Positions 56,644-64,000 of a DNA stretch of 64,000 nucleotides are shown piece by piece (the stretch's first letter is position 1; each line of letters begins with the position of its first letter). The notes beneath the pieces were generated by a model. It saw nothing but the letters and a program-made list of their open reading frames with translations. It was not told where the DNA came from and did not search any database. Source of the stretch: CAVVFX01 sp963747535 (GTDB lineage: Bacteria; Acidobacteriota; Terriglobia; Bryobacterales; Bryobacteraceae); the NCBI GenBank assembly GCA_963747535.1, contig CAVVFX010000004.1, forward strand, positions 1 through 64,000. The letters run 5' to 3'. The translations under genes were made by a program, and so were the position numbers.

Positions 56644-57963
56644 TTAGTCGTAATATTCCAAGCCAAGATGCGTAATCAAATGCTCACCCTGCATCCAGCG
56701 AAGTGTATTTTTCAATTTCATCAATTGGATGAAGATATCATGTTCCGGGTATAAACCGGGAGCCGTCATGGGCGCTTTGAAGTAGAAGGACAGCCATTCC
56801 TGCACGCCGCGCATGCCGGCGCGCTGCGCCAGGTCCATAAACAGCACCAGATCGAGCACCAGCGGCGCAGCTAAAATCGAGTCCCGGCAGAGGAAATCGA
56901 TCTTAATCTGCATGGGATATCCCATCCAGCCGAAAATGTCGATGTTATCCCAACCTTCCTTCGAATCGCCGCGCGGAGGATAGTAGTTGATCCGAACCTT
57001 GTGATAAATGTTCTTGTACAGTTCCGGATAGAGATCCGGTTGCAAAATCTGTTCGAGCGCCGAGAGCTTGCTTTCTTCCTTGGATTTGAACGAGCCCGGA
57101 TCGTCCAGCACCTCGCCGTCGCGGTTGCCCAGAATGTTGGTCGAAAACCAGCCATGGACGCCCAGCATGCGGCTCTTCAGTCCCGGCGCGATCAGCGTCT
57201 TCATGAACGTCTGACCGGTCTTGTAATCTTTCCCGCTGACCGGAACTTCGCGCTCCCGGGCAAGTTCGAGCAGCGCCGGCGTATCGGTGGTGAGGTGCGG
57301 CGCGCCGTTAGCGTAGGGGACTCCCATCTTCAGGGCCGCATACGCGTACATCTGGCTGGGCGAAATCTCGGGATCGTTCTTCTGCAACCCGCACTCGAAA
57401 TCCTTTAGCGAGGCGTGGACCGCGGCGGGTTTATGAAAGACTTCCGTCGAACCGCACCAGATCATGGAGAGCCGGTCGGCCCCGGTCCGTTCCTTGAACT
57501 GCCGGATGTCGTCCATCAGCATCTCGGCATGTTCCATCTTGCTGCCGGCAGCCTTCTTGTTGGGTCCGTCGATCCGTTTGACATATTCGTGATCGAACAC
57601 GGCTTTCATGGGCTTGATCTTCGATAGCGGTTCTTTCAGCGCATCGAGCGTGGGGCGGTCGAGAACCGCGGCGTTGACGGCCGCGTCGTAGCAATTCTCT
57701 TCAAAGATGTCCCAGGTGCCGAACTCGAGATCTTCCAGCGCGGCGAGCGAGACGAAGTCCTTGATCTTAGGGCTGCGGTTGTCGGTACGTTTGCCCAAAC
57801 GGATAGTACCCATTTGGGTGACGGAGCCGATCGGCTGCGCCATGCCCCGTTTGATGGCTTCCACACCCGCAATGAACGTGGTGGTGACCGCTCCCATGCC
57901 AGGGATCAGTACGCCCAGTTTCCCTTTTGCAGGGGCAATCTTCGGTGTTTCTCTATCGGGCAA
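56644..57963 (-). CDS. ino1: Inositol-1-phosphate synthase
   Basis: About 439 residues of the myo-inositol-1-phosphate synthase family. NAD motif GVLIPGMGAVTTTFIAGVEA at the N-terminus; HGWFSTNILGNRDGEVL and GWMGYPMQIKIDFLCRDSIL are family core motifs. It converts glucose-6-phosphate to inositol-1-phosphate. I place the start at TTG 57963 (LPDRETPK) because a good AAGGAG lies six bases upstream of it inside the longer frame that begins at 58023. The Lys and Asp ligand stretch (KDYKTGQTF) is kept. Divergent from the LytTR regulator. Confidence 0.88.
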   Translation of the reverse strand: MPDRETPKIAPAKGKLGVLIPGMGAVTTTFIAGVEAIKRGMAQPIGSVTQMGTIRLGKRTDNRSPKIKDFVSLAALEDLEFGTWDIFEENCYDAAVNAAVLDRPTLDALKEPLSKIKPMKAVFDHEYVKRIDGPNKKAAGSKMEHAEMLMDDIRQFKERTGADRLSMIWCGSTEVFHKPAAVHASLKDFECGLQKNDPEISPSQMYAYAALKMGVPYANGAPHLTTDTPALLELAREREVPVSGKDYKTGQTFMKTLIAPGLKSRMLGVHGWFSTNILGNRDGEVLDDPGSFKSKEESKLSALEQILQPDLYPELYKNIYHKVRINYYPPRGDSKEGWDNIDIFGWMGYPMQIKIDFLCRDSILAAPLVLDLVLFMDLAQRAGMRGVQEWLSFYFKAPMTAPGLYPEHDIFIQLMKLKNTLRWMQGEHLITHLGLEYYD

Positions 57964-58083
57964 AACCTTCTCCTTAAATCGACTATTTCGCGCTGAGCCG
58001 CCCGTCGCCCGTGCTGAGGCCACTGCGGCGGGTGCGCTCCATAAGAAATTGCAATCAGACCAATCTGATATACTACCAGCTTC

Positions 58084-58869
58084 ATGCGTGAACGCGCGAC
58101 CCTCACGCTCAGCACCGTCCTGGTAGACGATGAAGAGCTGGCGCGTGATGAGCTAAAGTTTCTCCTTCAGGATTTCCCGGAAGTTGAAGTAATTGCAACC
58201 GGTTCGAATGGGCTGGAAGCCGTCGATCTGGTCACTAGCCTGGAGCCGCACGTGCTGTTTCTGGATGTGCAGATGCCGGGTCTTGACGGCATCGGCGTGG
58301 TGCGCAAATTACGGGAAAAAGGGCTTGACCTTCCCCATATTGTGTTCTCCACTGCTTACGATCAGTACGCTGTGGAGGCCTTCCGCTTGGATGCTTCGGA
58401 CTACCTGCTAAAGCCCATCGACAAGGCGCGCCTCGCGGAAACCATCGCCCGGATTGCCAAGGCAGTGCAGGTCGAGACTGACCGGGACGAAGCCGCGCTG
58501 CAACCCCTCCCCCCGGCGGTAATTCCGCTCCGCCGTACGAAACTGCTGGTGCGTCACGGACAGCGCAACGTGATTGTGGACGCAAGCGACCTGATCTACG
58601 CAACCATCGATGACGGCGTGATCACGGTGGTAGCGCACGGGGTCGAAGGCCTGTCGAACTACAAGACTCTGGAAGAACTGCAGGAGAATCTGGATCCCGA
58701 ACTCTTCTGGCGTGCGCACCGGTCGTTCATCGTGAATGTCAATCGCATTCGCGAAGTGGTCCCGTGGTTCAAGTCGAGTTACCAGCTCCGGATGGACGAT
58801 CGAAAAGGGACCGAGATTCCGGTGAGCCGGGTCCAAACCCGCCGTCTGCGCGAGATGTTGAAGCTGTAA
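58084..58869 (+). CDS. LytTR-family response regulator
   Basis: 261 residues: receiver with Asp61 (LFLDVQMPGLDG), Lys in YLLKPIDK, then a LytTR DNA-binding domain (about 155-258; LIYATIDDGVITVVAHG, FWRAHRSFIVNVNRI). LytTR regulators bind direct repeats upstream of targets, often for cell-envelope functions. No sensor kinase is adjacent. Divergent from the inositol-phosphate synthase, with about 120 bases between starts that must carry both promoters. Confidence 0.91.
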   Translation: MRERATLTLSTVLVDDEELARDELKFLLQDFPEVEVIATGSNGLEAVDLVTSLEPHVLFLDVQMPGLDGIGVVRKLREKGLDLPHIVFSTAYDQYAVEAFRLDASDYLLKPIDKARLAETIARIAKAVQVETDRDEAALQPLPPAVIPLRRTKLLVRHGQRNVIVDASDLIYATIDDGVITVVAHGVEGLSNYKTLEELQENLDPELFWRAHRSFIVNVNRIREVVPWFKSSYQLRMDDRKGTEIPVSRVQTRRLREMLKL

Positions 58870-58922
58870 TCTTTGCGTGACAGTGTTTAGCCAGGCTCTA
58901 GCCTGTCTTATCGAGCGAAGAC

Positions 58923-59444
58923 TCAATCCGGCTCGGCCAGGATCAATCGCACGGTCTCAAGTGTCATGAGCAGGGTCATCGGCTGCAAAGGCGACTCCAC
59001 GAGGCCGCGCGATAGATAGAACCGCTTGGCTGGGTCGGATAGCGCGTGAACCAGTATGGCAAACACGCCGGCATCTCCAGAGACGTTGACAGCGCGCATC
59101 ATCGCATCACGCAGCATCGACTGCCCCAGACCACGATTATGGTAACGCCTATCGACGGCGAGCCGGCCAAGGAGCAGCACGCGCAACGGATCAGGCATAT
59201 TGCGTCGCATCGCCTTTGGCGCCGCCTCATGTCTGATCGCGCCGGCCGACAGGCTGTAGTAGCCGATGACAGACGCGCCGGCGCACAGAACGAAGCAACG
59301 CGAAGCACCGGCCGCATGGTTCTTGAGCGCCCGCTTCTTGAGCCATTCGTCCAGGGAAACCTCGCCGCTGTCGAAGTCTGTCAATTCGTGACTCGACGTG
59401 ATCGGTTCAGGCGGCGTGAGGTTGAGCGCGCTTACTTCTCCCAA
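58923..59444 (-). CDS. GNAT-family acetyltransferase toxin (AtaT/TacT-like)
   Basis: 173 residues with the GNAT fold: LLLGRLAVDRRYHNRGLGQS (acetyl-CoA Q/RxxGxG/A region near 90-110), FYLSRGLVESP and the N-terminal SSHELTDFDSGEVSLDEWL characteristic of the TacT/AtaT toxin branch. Such toxins acetylate aminoacyl-tRNA and stop translation. Its upstream neighbour is a DUF1778 antitoxin with a 13-base overlap. No signal peptide. Confidence 0.87.
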   Translation of the reverse strand: MGEVSALNLTPPEPITSSHELTDFDSGEVSLDEWLKKRALKNHAAGASRCFVLCAGASVIGYYSLSAGAIRHEAAPKAMRRNMPDPLRVLLLGRLAVDRRYHNRGLGQSMLRDAMMRAVNVSGDAGVFAILVHALSDPAKRFYLSRGLVESPLQPMTLLMTLETVRLILAEPD

Positions 59445-59716
59445 GGCGCTTTCGTTTTGAGTAGCCGGCGCAGCTTGTCGGTCGGCGGCAAAGGATGATC
59501 GAGCAGTGCCTGGAATTTGGCGAAAGTGCCCGCATCGACCGTGAAAAACGCCTGGTCGAGCAATACATTCTCCGCCTCGCGGCAGGACGCCTCGAGCATG
59601 AAGTCCGAACGGCTGCGACCTAGCCGTTCGGCCGCCTGGTCAATCAGGTCGCGCTGCCGTGCCTTGGCGCGGATATTGATGGAAACCGATTCTCTGGTCT
59701 GCGCTTCGGGCATCAT
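59432..59716 (-). CDS. DUF1778-family antitoxin (TacA/AtaR-like)
   Basis: 94 residues: ribbon-helix-helix N-terminus (ESVSINIRAKARQRDLIDQA, GRSRSDFML), then a toxin-binding tail (FTVDAGTFAKFQALLDHPLPP). Encoded first, overlapping the toxin start. The RHH would bind its own promoter, giving the usual autoregulation. Confidence 0.87.
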   Translation of the reverse strand: MMPEAQTRESVSINIRAKARQRDLIDQAAERLGRSRSDFMLEASCREAENVLLDQAFFTVDAGTFAKFQALLDHPLPPTDKLRRLLKTKAPWEK

Positions 59717-59774
59717 AGCACTCTCCTATATACACACTGAGTATACATGAATGTATAGAAGACGTCAATACAAA

Positions 59775-59803
59775 GGCAGGCCATCGTTGTATTGTGGTCT
59801 GCG
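59775..59803 (+). repeat. Degenerate family A hairpin repeat
   Basis: GGCAGGCCA-TCGTTGTATTG-TGGTCTGCG, with mismatches in both arms relative to the main form. It lies between the antitoxin start and the oxidoreductase stop. Confidence 0.5.
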
Positions 59804-59868
59804 TCTCACGAACGGGATAGACCTTCGCATCCGATCAGCCCGAAGCGCAACGGCCCAGAGAGCCCTGG

Positions 59869-61392
59869 TTACCCGAGCTCAAAGCCCTTCCGGTATTCCC
59901 TTGAGAGATACCGATCGGCGGCGGCACTATTGGTGATCCGGACATTCTCCGCGTCGAAGAGGATCCGCTGACGGCTCCGCAGCGCGGCCGCGTACAGTCC
60001 CATGGCATCGGAAATCGCACCCGCATGCAGGAAACTGCCGGGCGATTGAGCGCCTCCGCGGCAGCATGCGATCCATTGCCTGAGGCCCGGGGAAAGGTCC
60101 TGGTTCGGATCTCGCTGGCGGCGCGCCGCAACTTCCGGCACGGCGGCTGCGCCCATTCTTCGCTCGGAAATCAAACGCGGTTCCTCGACGCGGAATCCCG
60201 CCAGGATCTTCCCTTTGTCGCCCACAAACATCATGCCTTCGATGGGCAACTCCTTGCGGTCCGCGTCCAACTCCTCCGGCGTGGGCGGATGCATCCCGCC
60301 TTCATACCAGATCAGATCGACTGCGGGCCGCTCGCCCTTCGCTGGAAATTTGAATCGCACTACACCTGCGATCGGGTACGAGAAATCGTTCTTTACCGTG
60401 ACCGCAACATTGCCATTGAGAATGCATTGATGGCTGAGCATCGGATCGACGCTCGTCGGAGTGCCTAATTCCAAGGCGCGGAAAACCGTCCAGAGACTGT
60501 AGTGCCCCATATCCGCGAGGGACCCGCCGCCGAAGTCGTACCAGCCGCGAAACACCATGTGGGTATAGTCCGGATGATAGGGCCGCTCGGCTTCGGGACC
60601 CAGCCACAGATCCCAATCGAAGCCTTCCGGCACGGGTGGCGTACTGGTAGGCACCGTCGCGTATTGCGGCCACATCGGGCGGTTGGTCCAGTTATGGATC
60701 TCGCGCAACGTGCCGATCGAGCCGTCCTTGATCCACGCCATCACCTGCTCCATGGAACCGTTGCTGTCCCACGGCATGAAATGGGTTGCGACGCCGGTCG
60801 CACGGGCGGTCTCGATCACCGCGCGGGCTTCCTTCAACCGGTTGGCGATGGGCTTATGCATGATCACATGCTTGCCTTTTTTCATGGCCGCAATGCTGAT
60901 CACGCCATGCAGATGGTCCGGGGTCATGATCTTGACCGCGTTCACGTCTTTCTCTTTGTCGAGCAATTCGCGAAAGTCCGCGTAGGACGCGCAGCCTTTG
61001 TACTGACCATTTGGCCGCTGGTTCGCATAGAATGTTTCGACGATATTTTTGGACGCGTCGCGCCCGCCCGGGATCACGCCATCGCCCACGCTCCAGTCGG
61101 GCTTGCCGATGGCTTTTCGGATTTGGTTGATCAGGCCGGCCTGCGACCAGTCGCGGTAGCCGGCGGCCGATTTGTTGGGATCGCAGACCGCGACGATCTG
61201 GATATCGGGCGAGGCCAGCAACGCCATCATCTCGCGTAGACCCTGGGTTCCCGTACCGATGTAAGCCAGATTGATTTTGTCGCTGGGAGCGACCACGCCC
61301 GGACCGCCCAGCACATGTCGTGGGACTAGGGTGAACGCAGCCGTAGCTGCGGCCGTCCCGAGAAACTTGCGGCGATTCTGTTCAGTGTCCAT
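59869..61392 (-). CDS. Tat-exported Gfo/Idh/MocA-family oxidoreductase
   Basis: 507 residues. A twin-arginine signal (NRRKFLGTAAATAAFTLVPR) precedes the NAD(P)-binding domain (AYIGTGTQGLREM; VCDPNKSAAG; KIMTPDHLHGVISIAAM; HKPIANRLKEAR) and a C-terminal substrate domain. The catalytic region has KP in MHKPI and a conserved DMGHYSLW. Many such exported enzymes in Acidobacteria act on sugar derivatives; substrate is unknown. Between the toxin pair and the enolase-superfamily genes. Confidence 0.9.
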   Translation of the reverse strand: MDTEQNRRKFLGTAAATAAFTLVPRHVLGGPGVVAPSDKINLAYIGTGTQGLREMMALLASPDIQIVAVCDPNKSAAGYRDWSQAGLINQIRKAIGKPDWSVGDGVIPGGRDASKNIVETFYANQRPNGQYKGCASYADFRELLDKEKDVNAVKIMTPDHLHGVISIAAMKKGKHVIMHKPIANRLKEARAVIETARATGVATHFMPWDSNGSMEQVMAWIKDGSIGTLREIHNWTNRPMWPQYATVPTSTPPVPEGFDWDLWLGPEAERPYHPDYTHMVFRGWYDFGGGSLADMGHYSLWTVFRALELGTPTSVDPMLSHQCILNGNVAVTVKNDFSYPIAGVVRFKFPAKGERPAVDLIWYEGGMHPPTPEELDADRKELPIEGMMFVGDKGKILAGFRVEEPRLISERRMGAAAVPEVAARRQRDPNQDLSPGLRQWIACCRGGAQSPGSFLHAGAISDAMGLYAAALRSRQRILFDAENVRITNSAAADRYLSREYRKGFELG

Positions 61393-61455
61393 AAGCTACA
61401 CGGCTGCATCATATCGTACTCGGTTCCCCGACTCACCCGTAGGGAGGCTAAGTAG

Positions 61456-61483
61456 GGCAGACCATCGTTGTTTGTGGTCTGCC
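61456..61483 (+). repeat. GGCAGACCA hairpin repeat (family A)
   Basis: Perfect 9-bp arms GGCAGACCA / TGGTCTGCC with loop TCGTTGTTTG, between the divergent oxidoreductase and enolase-superfamily genes. Confidence 0.75.
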
Positions 61484-61538
61484 CGGCAGCGATGTCGGCG
61501 CGAAGCAGCCTCCGACTTAAGTGTGATACGGTGTTTTC

Positions 61539-62576
61539 ATGAACGCACCTGCCCGGCGCCGCCGCCTGCGTCTGACGGTGGAATTAGCGCCTGCCGGCCC
61601 ATCCGAACTGGATATTGCGGAGATCCGGCACATTCCCCTTCGAGAGCCTGCATCCGGCAACCGGTACTGCCTCCTCCGCGTGAAGACCAGGTCCGGCCTG
61701 ACAGGCTGGGGAGAGTGCGCATCCATCTCCCCCGACGAACTGAAGACGCTCGAGTCCAAATGGATGGGTAAGCCCGCGCATCACTACGCAGCGATCGACG
61801 CCGAGACGCCGGCCCGCGGCGCACTCGATATGGCTTTGCTCGACATTCTCGGGAAAGCCTGTCACTCTCCTGTGTACCGCGTGCTGGGCGGACCCACTCG
61901 AAACAAGGTTCGTGCGGATTTCCCTATCGTCAACATCCCGGTCCCGACGCCCGCGTCGCGCAATCAGGGGAAGGCCTATCAGAACCAGATCCGCACCCTG
62001 GTGGATGCCGTTCCGGCGGCCTCCGATTTCGTGCTCCACGGAGACGGACGGCTCACTGCGAGCGATGCGGCGTCGGTCGCGGTGACCGTAGAAGCGAAGC
62101 ATCCCCTCTGGTTCGATGAGCCCTGCGCGTACTCGAACCTGGAGACATTACGCAAGATCTCGGACATGAGCGTCGTCCCTCTTGGGTTCGGGCGGGGAAT
62201 TCACGACGTAGGCACGTTTCAGGAATTGTTGCGCGCAGGGCTGATCGATGTCGTCCGACCTGAGTTGGCCTTTTGGGGGATCAGCGGCGTCAAGCGGATC
62301 GCAGCCCTCGCCGAGACCTACTATGTTGCGGTCGCGCCGCATCACGACGGAGGCCCGGTGGGGACCGCCGCAGCCATCCATCTCGCCGCGAGCATCCCCA
62401 ACTTCTTCATGCAGCACGTGCCGGTCCCGGTAGCCGCGGAAGATCGTGCCATGCGTGCGGCCTGGTGTTCTCCGAATCCCGAAGCGGGACGCGACGGCTT
62501 TCTGGCACTACCGCAAGGACCCGGTCTCGGCATCACTATCGACGAGTCCGCCCTGGAGAAATATCGTGAAGCGTAG
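61539..62576 (+). CDS. Degenerate enolase-superfamily (mandelate racemase-like) protein
   Basis: 345 residues with the MLE/MR-type fold (SGLTGWGECASIS; ARGALDMALLDILGK; LWFDEPC). Several active-site residues are missing: the KxK at the second strand is replaced (NIPVPTPAS), the first metal-ligand region reads HGDGR, and the third Glu is replaced in GFGRGI. The Glu in FDEP remains, and His of APHHDGG may be kept. It is probably not a working dehydratase, or it has a different chemistry. It overlaps the next, intact paralog by 11 bases. Confidence 0.8.
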   Translation: MNAPARRRRLRLTVELAPAGPSELDIAEIRHIPLREPASGNRYCLLRVKTRSGLTGWGECASISPDELKTLESKWMGKPAHHYAAIDAETPARGALDMALLDILGKACHSPVYRVLGGPTRNKVRADFPIVNIPVPTPASRNQGKAYQNQIRTLVDAVPAASDFVLHGDGRLTASDAASVAVTVEAKHPLWFDEPCAYSNLETLRKISDMSVVPLGFGRGIHDVGTFQELLRAGLIDVVRPELAFWGISGVKRIAALAETYYVAVAPHHDGGPVGTAAAIHLAASIPNFFMQHVPVPVAAEDRAMRAAWCSPNPEAGRDGFLALPQGPGLGITIDESALEKYREA

Positions 62577-63885
62577 AAACTTCCTTACGTTGGGCTCAGC
62601 CGGAATCGGACTTGCCGCCACGGCCAAGCGGCACAGCATCGAAGCGGATAGCTGCGGCTGCGAGTTCGCGCAGGCGGCGCCTTTGCGGCCGGATCTTTTC
62701 GCCGGCCTCCAGTCCGGGCTCAAGATTACGGGAGTCAAAGTCTTCGGCGTGTCCCTCACGCCTACTTCGGACCGGCCGTACGTTTTCGTCAGGCTCGAAA
62801 CCAACCAGGGACTCGTGGGCTGGGGCGAGGGCACTCTCGAAGGCAAAGCCGGCGCGGTGATGGCCTGCGTGAATGACTTTCGCGACTTTCTCATCGGCGC
62901 CGACCCGATGCAGGTAGAGCACATCTGGCAGTCCATGTACGTCCACTCGTTCTACCGTGCCGGTCCGGTAATCGGTTCCGCTATCTCAGGCATCGATCAG
63001 GCGCTGTGGGATATCCGCGGCAAGGCCCTGGGGATGCCCGTGTATAAGCTGCTGGGTGGCCCGTTTGACGCCCGCGGCGTGCGCGGCTATTACCACGCGG
63101 ACGGCTCCACGCGCGAGCAACTGATCGCCTTGCGCGAGACAGCGCGCGCACAAGGCGTGTCCTGCTTCAAGACCGGCATTCCCGGATACTACGAATGGAT
63201 CGAGCGCAGGCCGAAGATCGAAGCTGCCATCAAAAACATGCAGATGCAGCGGGAGGCGTTGGGACCCGATATCGACATCGCGGTCGACTTCCACGCCAAG
63301 ACCAGCCCCAGCGTGGCCTCGATTCTGGTTAAGGAAGTCGAACCGCTCAACCTGCTGTTCATCGAAGAACCCTGCCCGCCGGAGAACGCGCAGGCAATGG
63401 CGAAGATCGCGCGCCGTTCCTCTACGCCGATCGCAACTGGCGAACGGCTGATCGCATCCTACGGTTGCCGCGAACTGATCGAGATGGGCATTGTCGACAT
63501 TCTGCAGACCGACATCAACCATGTCGGTGGAATCAGTGGTCTGTGGAAAGTGGCTGCTACGGCCGCGGTTTCGGGGATTTCGATGGCGCCGCACGCCTGC
63601 GAGGGACCGATTGGCGGACTGGCAACCATTCACGTGGATTCCGCCATGCCGAACTTCCTGGTGCAGGAGGTCTGCAGTCAGGTGAAGCCTGGCCCGTCCG
63701 AAAAAGTGTGGGAAGAATGGTTCGGCTTTCCGGCGATGCGCATGGTCAACGGCCGTTTCCCGCTATCCGATAAACCCGGCCTCGGATTCGAACTGTCGGA
63801 AGCGAGTCTCGGAAAGTTTCCGTTCGGCGGCACGCGTCCCATGGCGCGCGTATTTCACGAGGATGGTTCAGTAGCCGAGTGGTGA
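62566..63885 (+). CDS. D-galactonate dehydratase-like enolase-superfamily protein, Tat-exported
   Basis: 439 residues from GTG 62566. The start KRRNFLTLGSAGIGLAA is a twin-arginine-like signal. Active-site residues: Asp241 and His243 (VDFHAKT), Glu267 (IEEPC), Glu293 (TGERL) and His343 (APHACEGPIGG), all matching the galactonate dehydratase group, which uses His rather than a KxK pair. It would dehydrate an aldonate; export to the periplasm is unusual for this family. Translationally coupled to the degenerate paralog upstream. Confidence 0.85.
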   Translation: MKRRNFLTLGSAGIGLAATAKRHSIEADSCGCEFAQAAPLRPDLFAGLQSGLKITGVKVFGVSLTPTSDRPYVFVRLETNQGLVGWGEGTLEGKAGAVMACVNDFRDFLIGADPMQVEHIWQSMYVHSFYRAGPVIGSAISGIDQALWDIRGKALGMPVYKLLGGPFDARGVRGYYHADGSTREQLIALRETARAQGVSCFKTGIPGYYEWIERRPKIEAAIKNMQMQREALGPDIDIAVDFHAKTSPSVASILVKEVEPLNLLFIEEPCPPENAQAMAKIARRSSTPIATGERLIASYGCRELIEMGIVDILQTDINHVGGISGLWKVAATAAVSGISMAPHACEGPIGGLATIHVDSAMPNFLVQEVCSQVKPGPSEKVWEEWFGFPAMRMVNGRFPLSDKPGLGFELSEASLGKFPFGGTRPMARVFHEDGSVAEW

Positions 63886-63908
63886 CTTGGTGCCTCGAGC
63901 CACCGTGG

Positions 63909-63936
63909 GGCAGACCGTCGCTTTTTGTGGTCTGCC
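63909..63936 (+). repeat. GGCAGACC hairpin repeat (family A)
   Basis: Arms GGCAGACC / GGTCTGCC around loop GTCGCTTTTTGT, then GGCTGC-TCA-GCAGCC. It follows the last dehydratase by about 25 bases and precedes a minus-strand gene end, so it sits between convergent genes. Confidence 0.7.
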
Positions 63937-63963
63937 CGGCTGCTCAGCAGCCGTAACTCAGAT

Positions 63964-64000
63964 TTAAGGCTTAGCCTTAGCTGGCGCCTGCTTGCGAATC
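63964..64000 (-). CDS. Partial CDS, C-terminal end of a protein entering from the right edge
   Basis: The minus strand reads IRKQAPAKAKP then TAA at 63964-63966, a typical Ala/Lys/Pro-rich tail. Too short to assign. Confidence 0.4.
   Translation of the reverse strand, partial: IRKQAPAKAKP

Overview
The window looks like a chromosomal segment of an acidobacterium of the Solibacter/Bryobacter type. This rests on an NHL-repeat protein ending in the Solibacter-type (TIGR03437-like) C-terminal domain, an ADOP-type MacB/FtsX permease, a very long Oar-like TonB-dependent receptor, two secreted DUF1080 (3-keto-disaccharide hydrolase) proteins and several sugar-acid dehydratases. No rRNA, tRNA, CRISPR array, prophage or complete insertion sequence was seen. 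The assignment is inferred from protein content; no marker gene is present.

Layout. 0-8 kb: partial gene end, a SufU/IscU-like scaffold protein, the ADOP permease, a scar holding the 3' remains of a TonB receptor and a GH4 glycosidase, a DinB/DUF1572 protein and the NHL/TIGR03437 protein. 8-12 kb: a single-domain rhodanese and a NitT/TauT-like ABC transporter with a fused double permease and an ATPase carrying MgtE_N-like and C-terminal extensions. 12-14.5 kb: remnants of toxin-antitoxin-like genes (truncated HicB, nucleotidyltransferase pair, frameshifted HigA). 14.6-25 kb: MarC, then a glucarate-dehydratase-like / SDR / alpha-glucuronidase operon (the last gene is frameshifted), an M19 dipeptidase with RidA, DUF1080, a beta-propeller protein and an S41 protease. 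26-31 kb: nadB with a cation/Ca exchanger-like gene, and ccsA-like/hemA. 31-41 kb: Oar-like receptor, a short UvrC-like protein, a VOC-VOC-metallo-beta-lactamase fusion, a DedA-rhodanese fusion with an in-frame TGA at the catalytic cysteine position, and an SGNH-like protein. 40.6-50 kb: signalling block (Rcp1-type regulator plus giant hybrid kinase; penicillin-acylase-family enzyme; NtrC-type regulator plus CHASE2 kinase). 50-59 kb: secreted protein, exported methyltransferase, dCTP deaminase, a truncated nucleotidyltransferase pair, DUF1080, fabD, an epimerase, inositol-phosphate synthase and a LytTR regulator. 59-64 kb: GNAT/DUF1778 toxin-antitoxin pair, a Tat-exported Gfo/Idh/MocA oxidoreductase and two coupled enolase-superfamily genes.

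Functional themes are uptake and breakdown of plant-derived glucuronic or sugar-acid polymers, multi-component sensing, and core housekeeping (NAD, haem, fatty acid, inositol). Many intergenic gaps carry short hairpin repeats that share a GTGGGGC-like lead but have different, internally compensating stems. The most notable single observation is the DedA-rhodanese gene: conserved rhodanese coding sequence continues for 37 codons past a TGA that sits where the catalytic Cys is expected, and a hairpin compatible with a bacterial SECIS lies at a plausible distance. It is a candidate selenoprotein.
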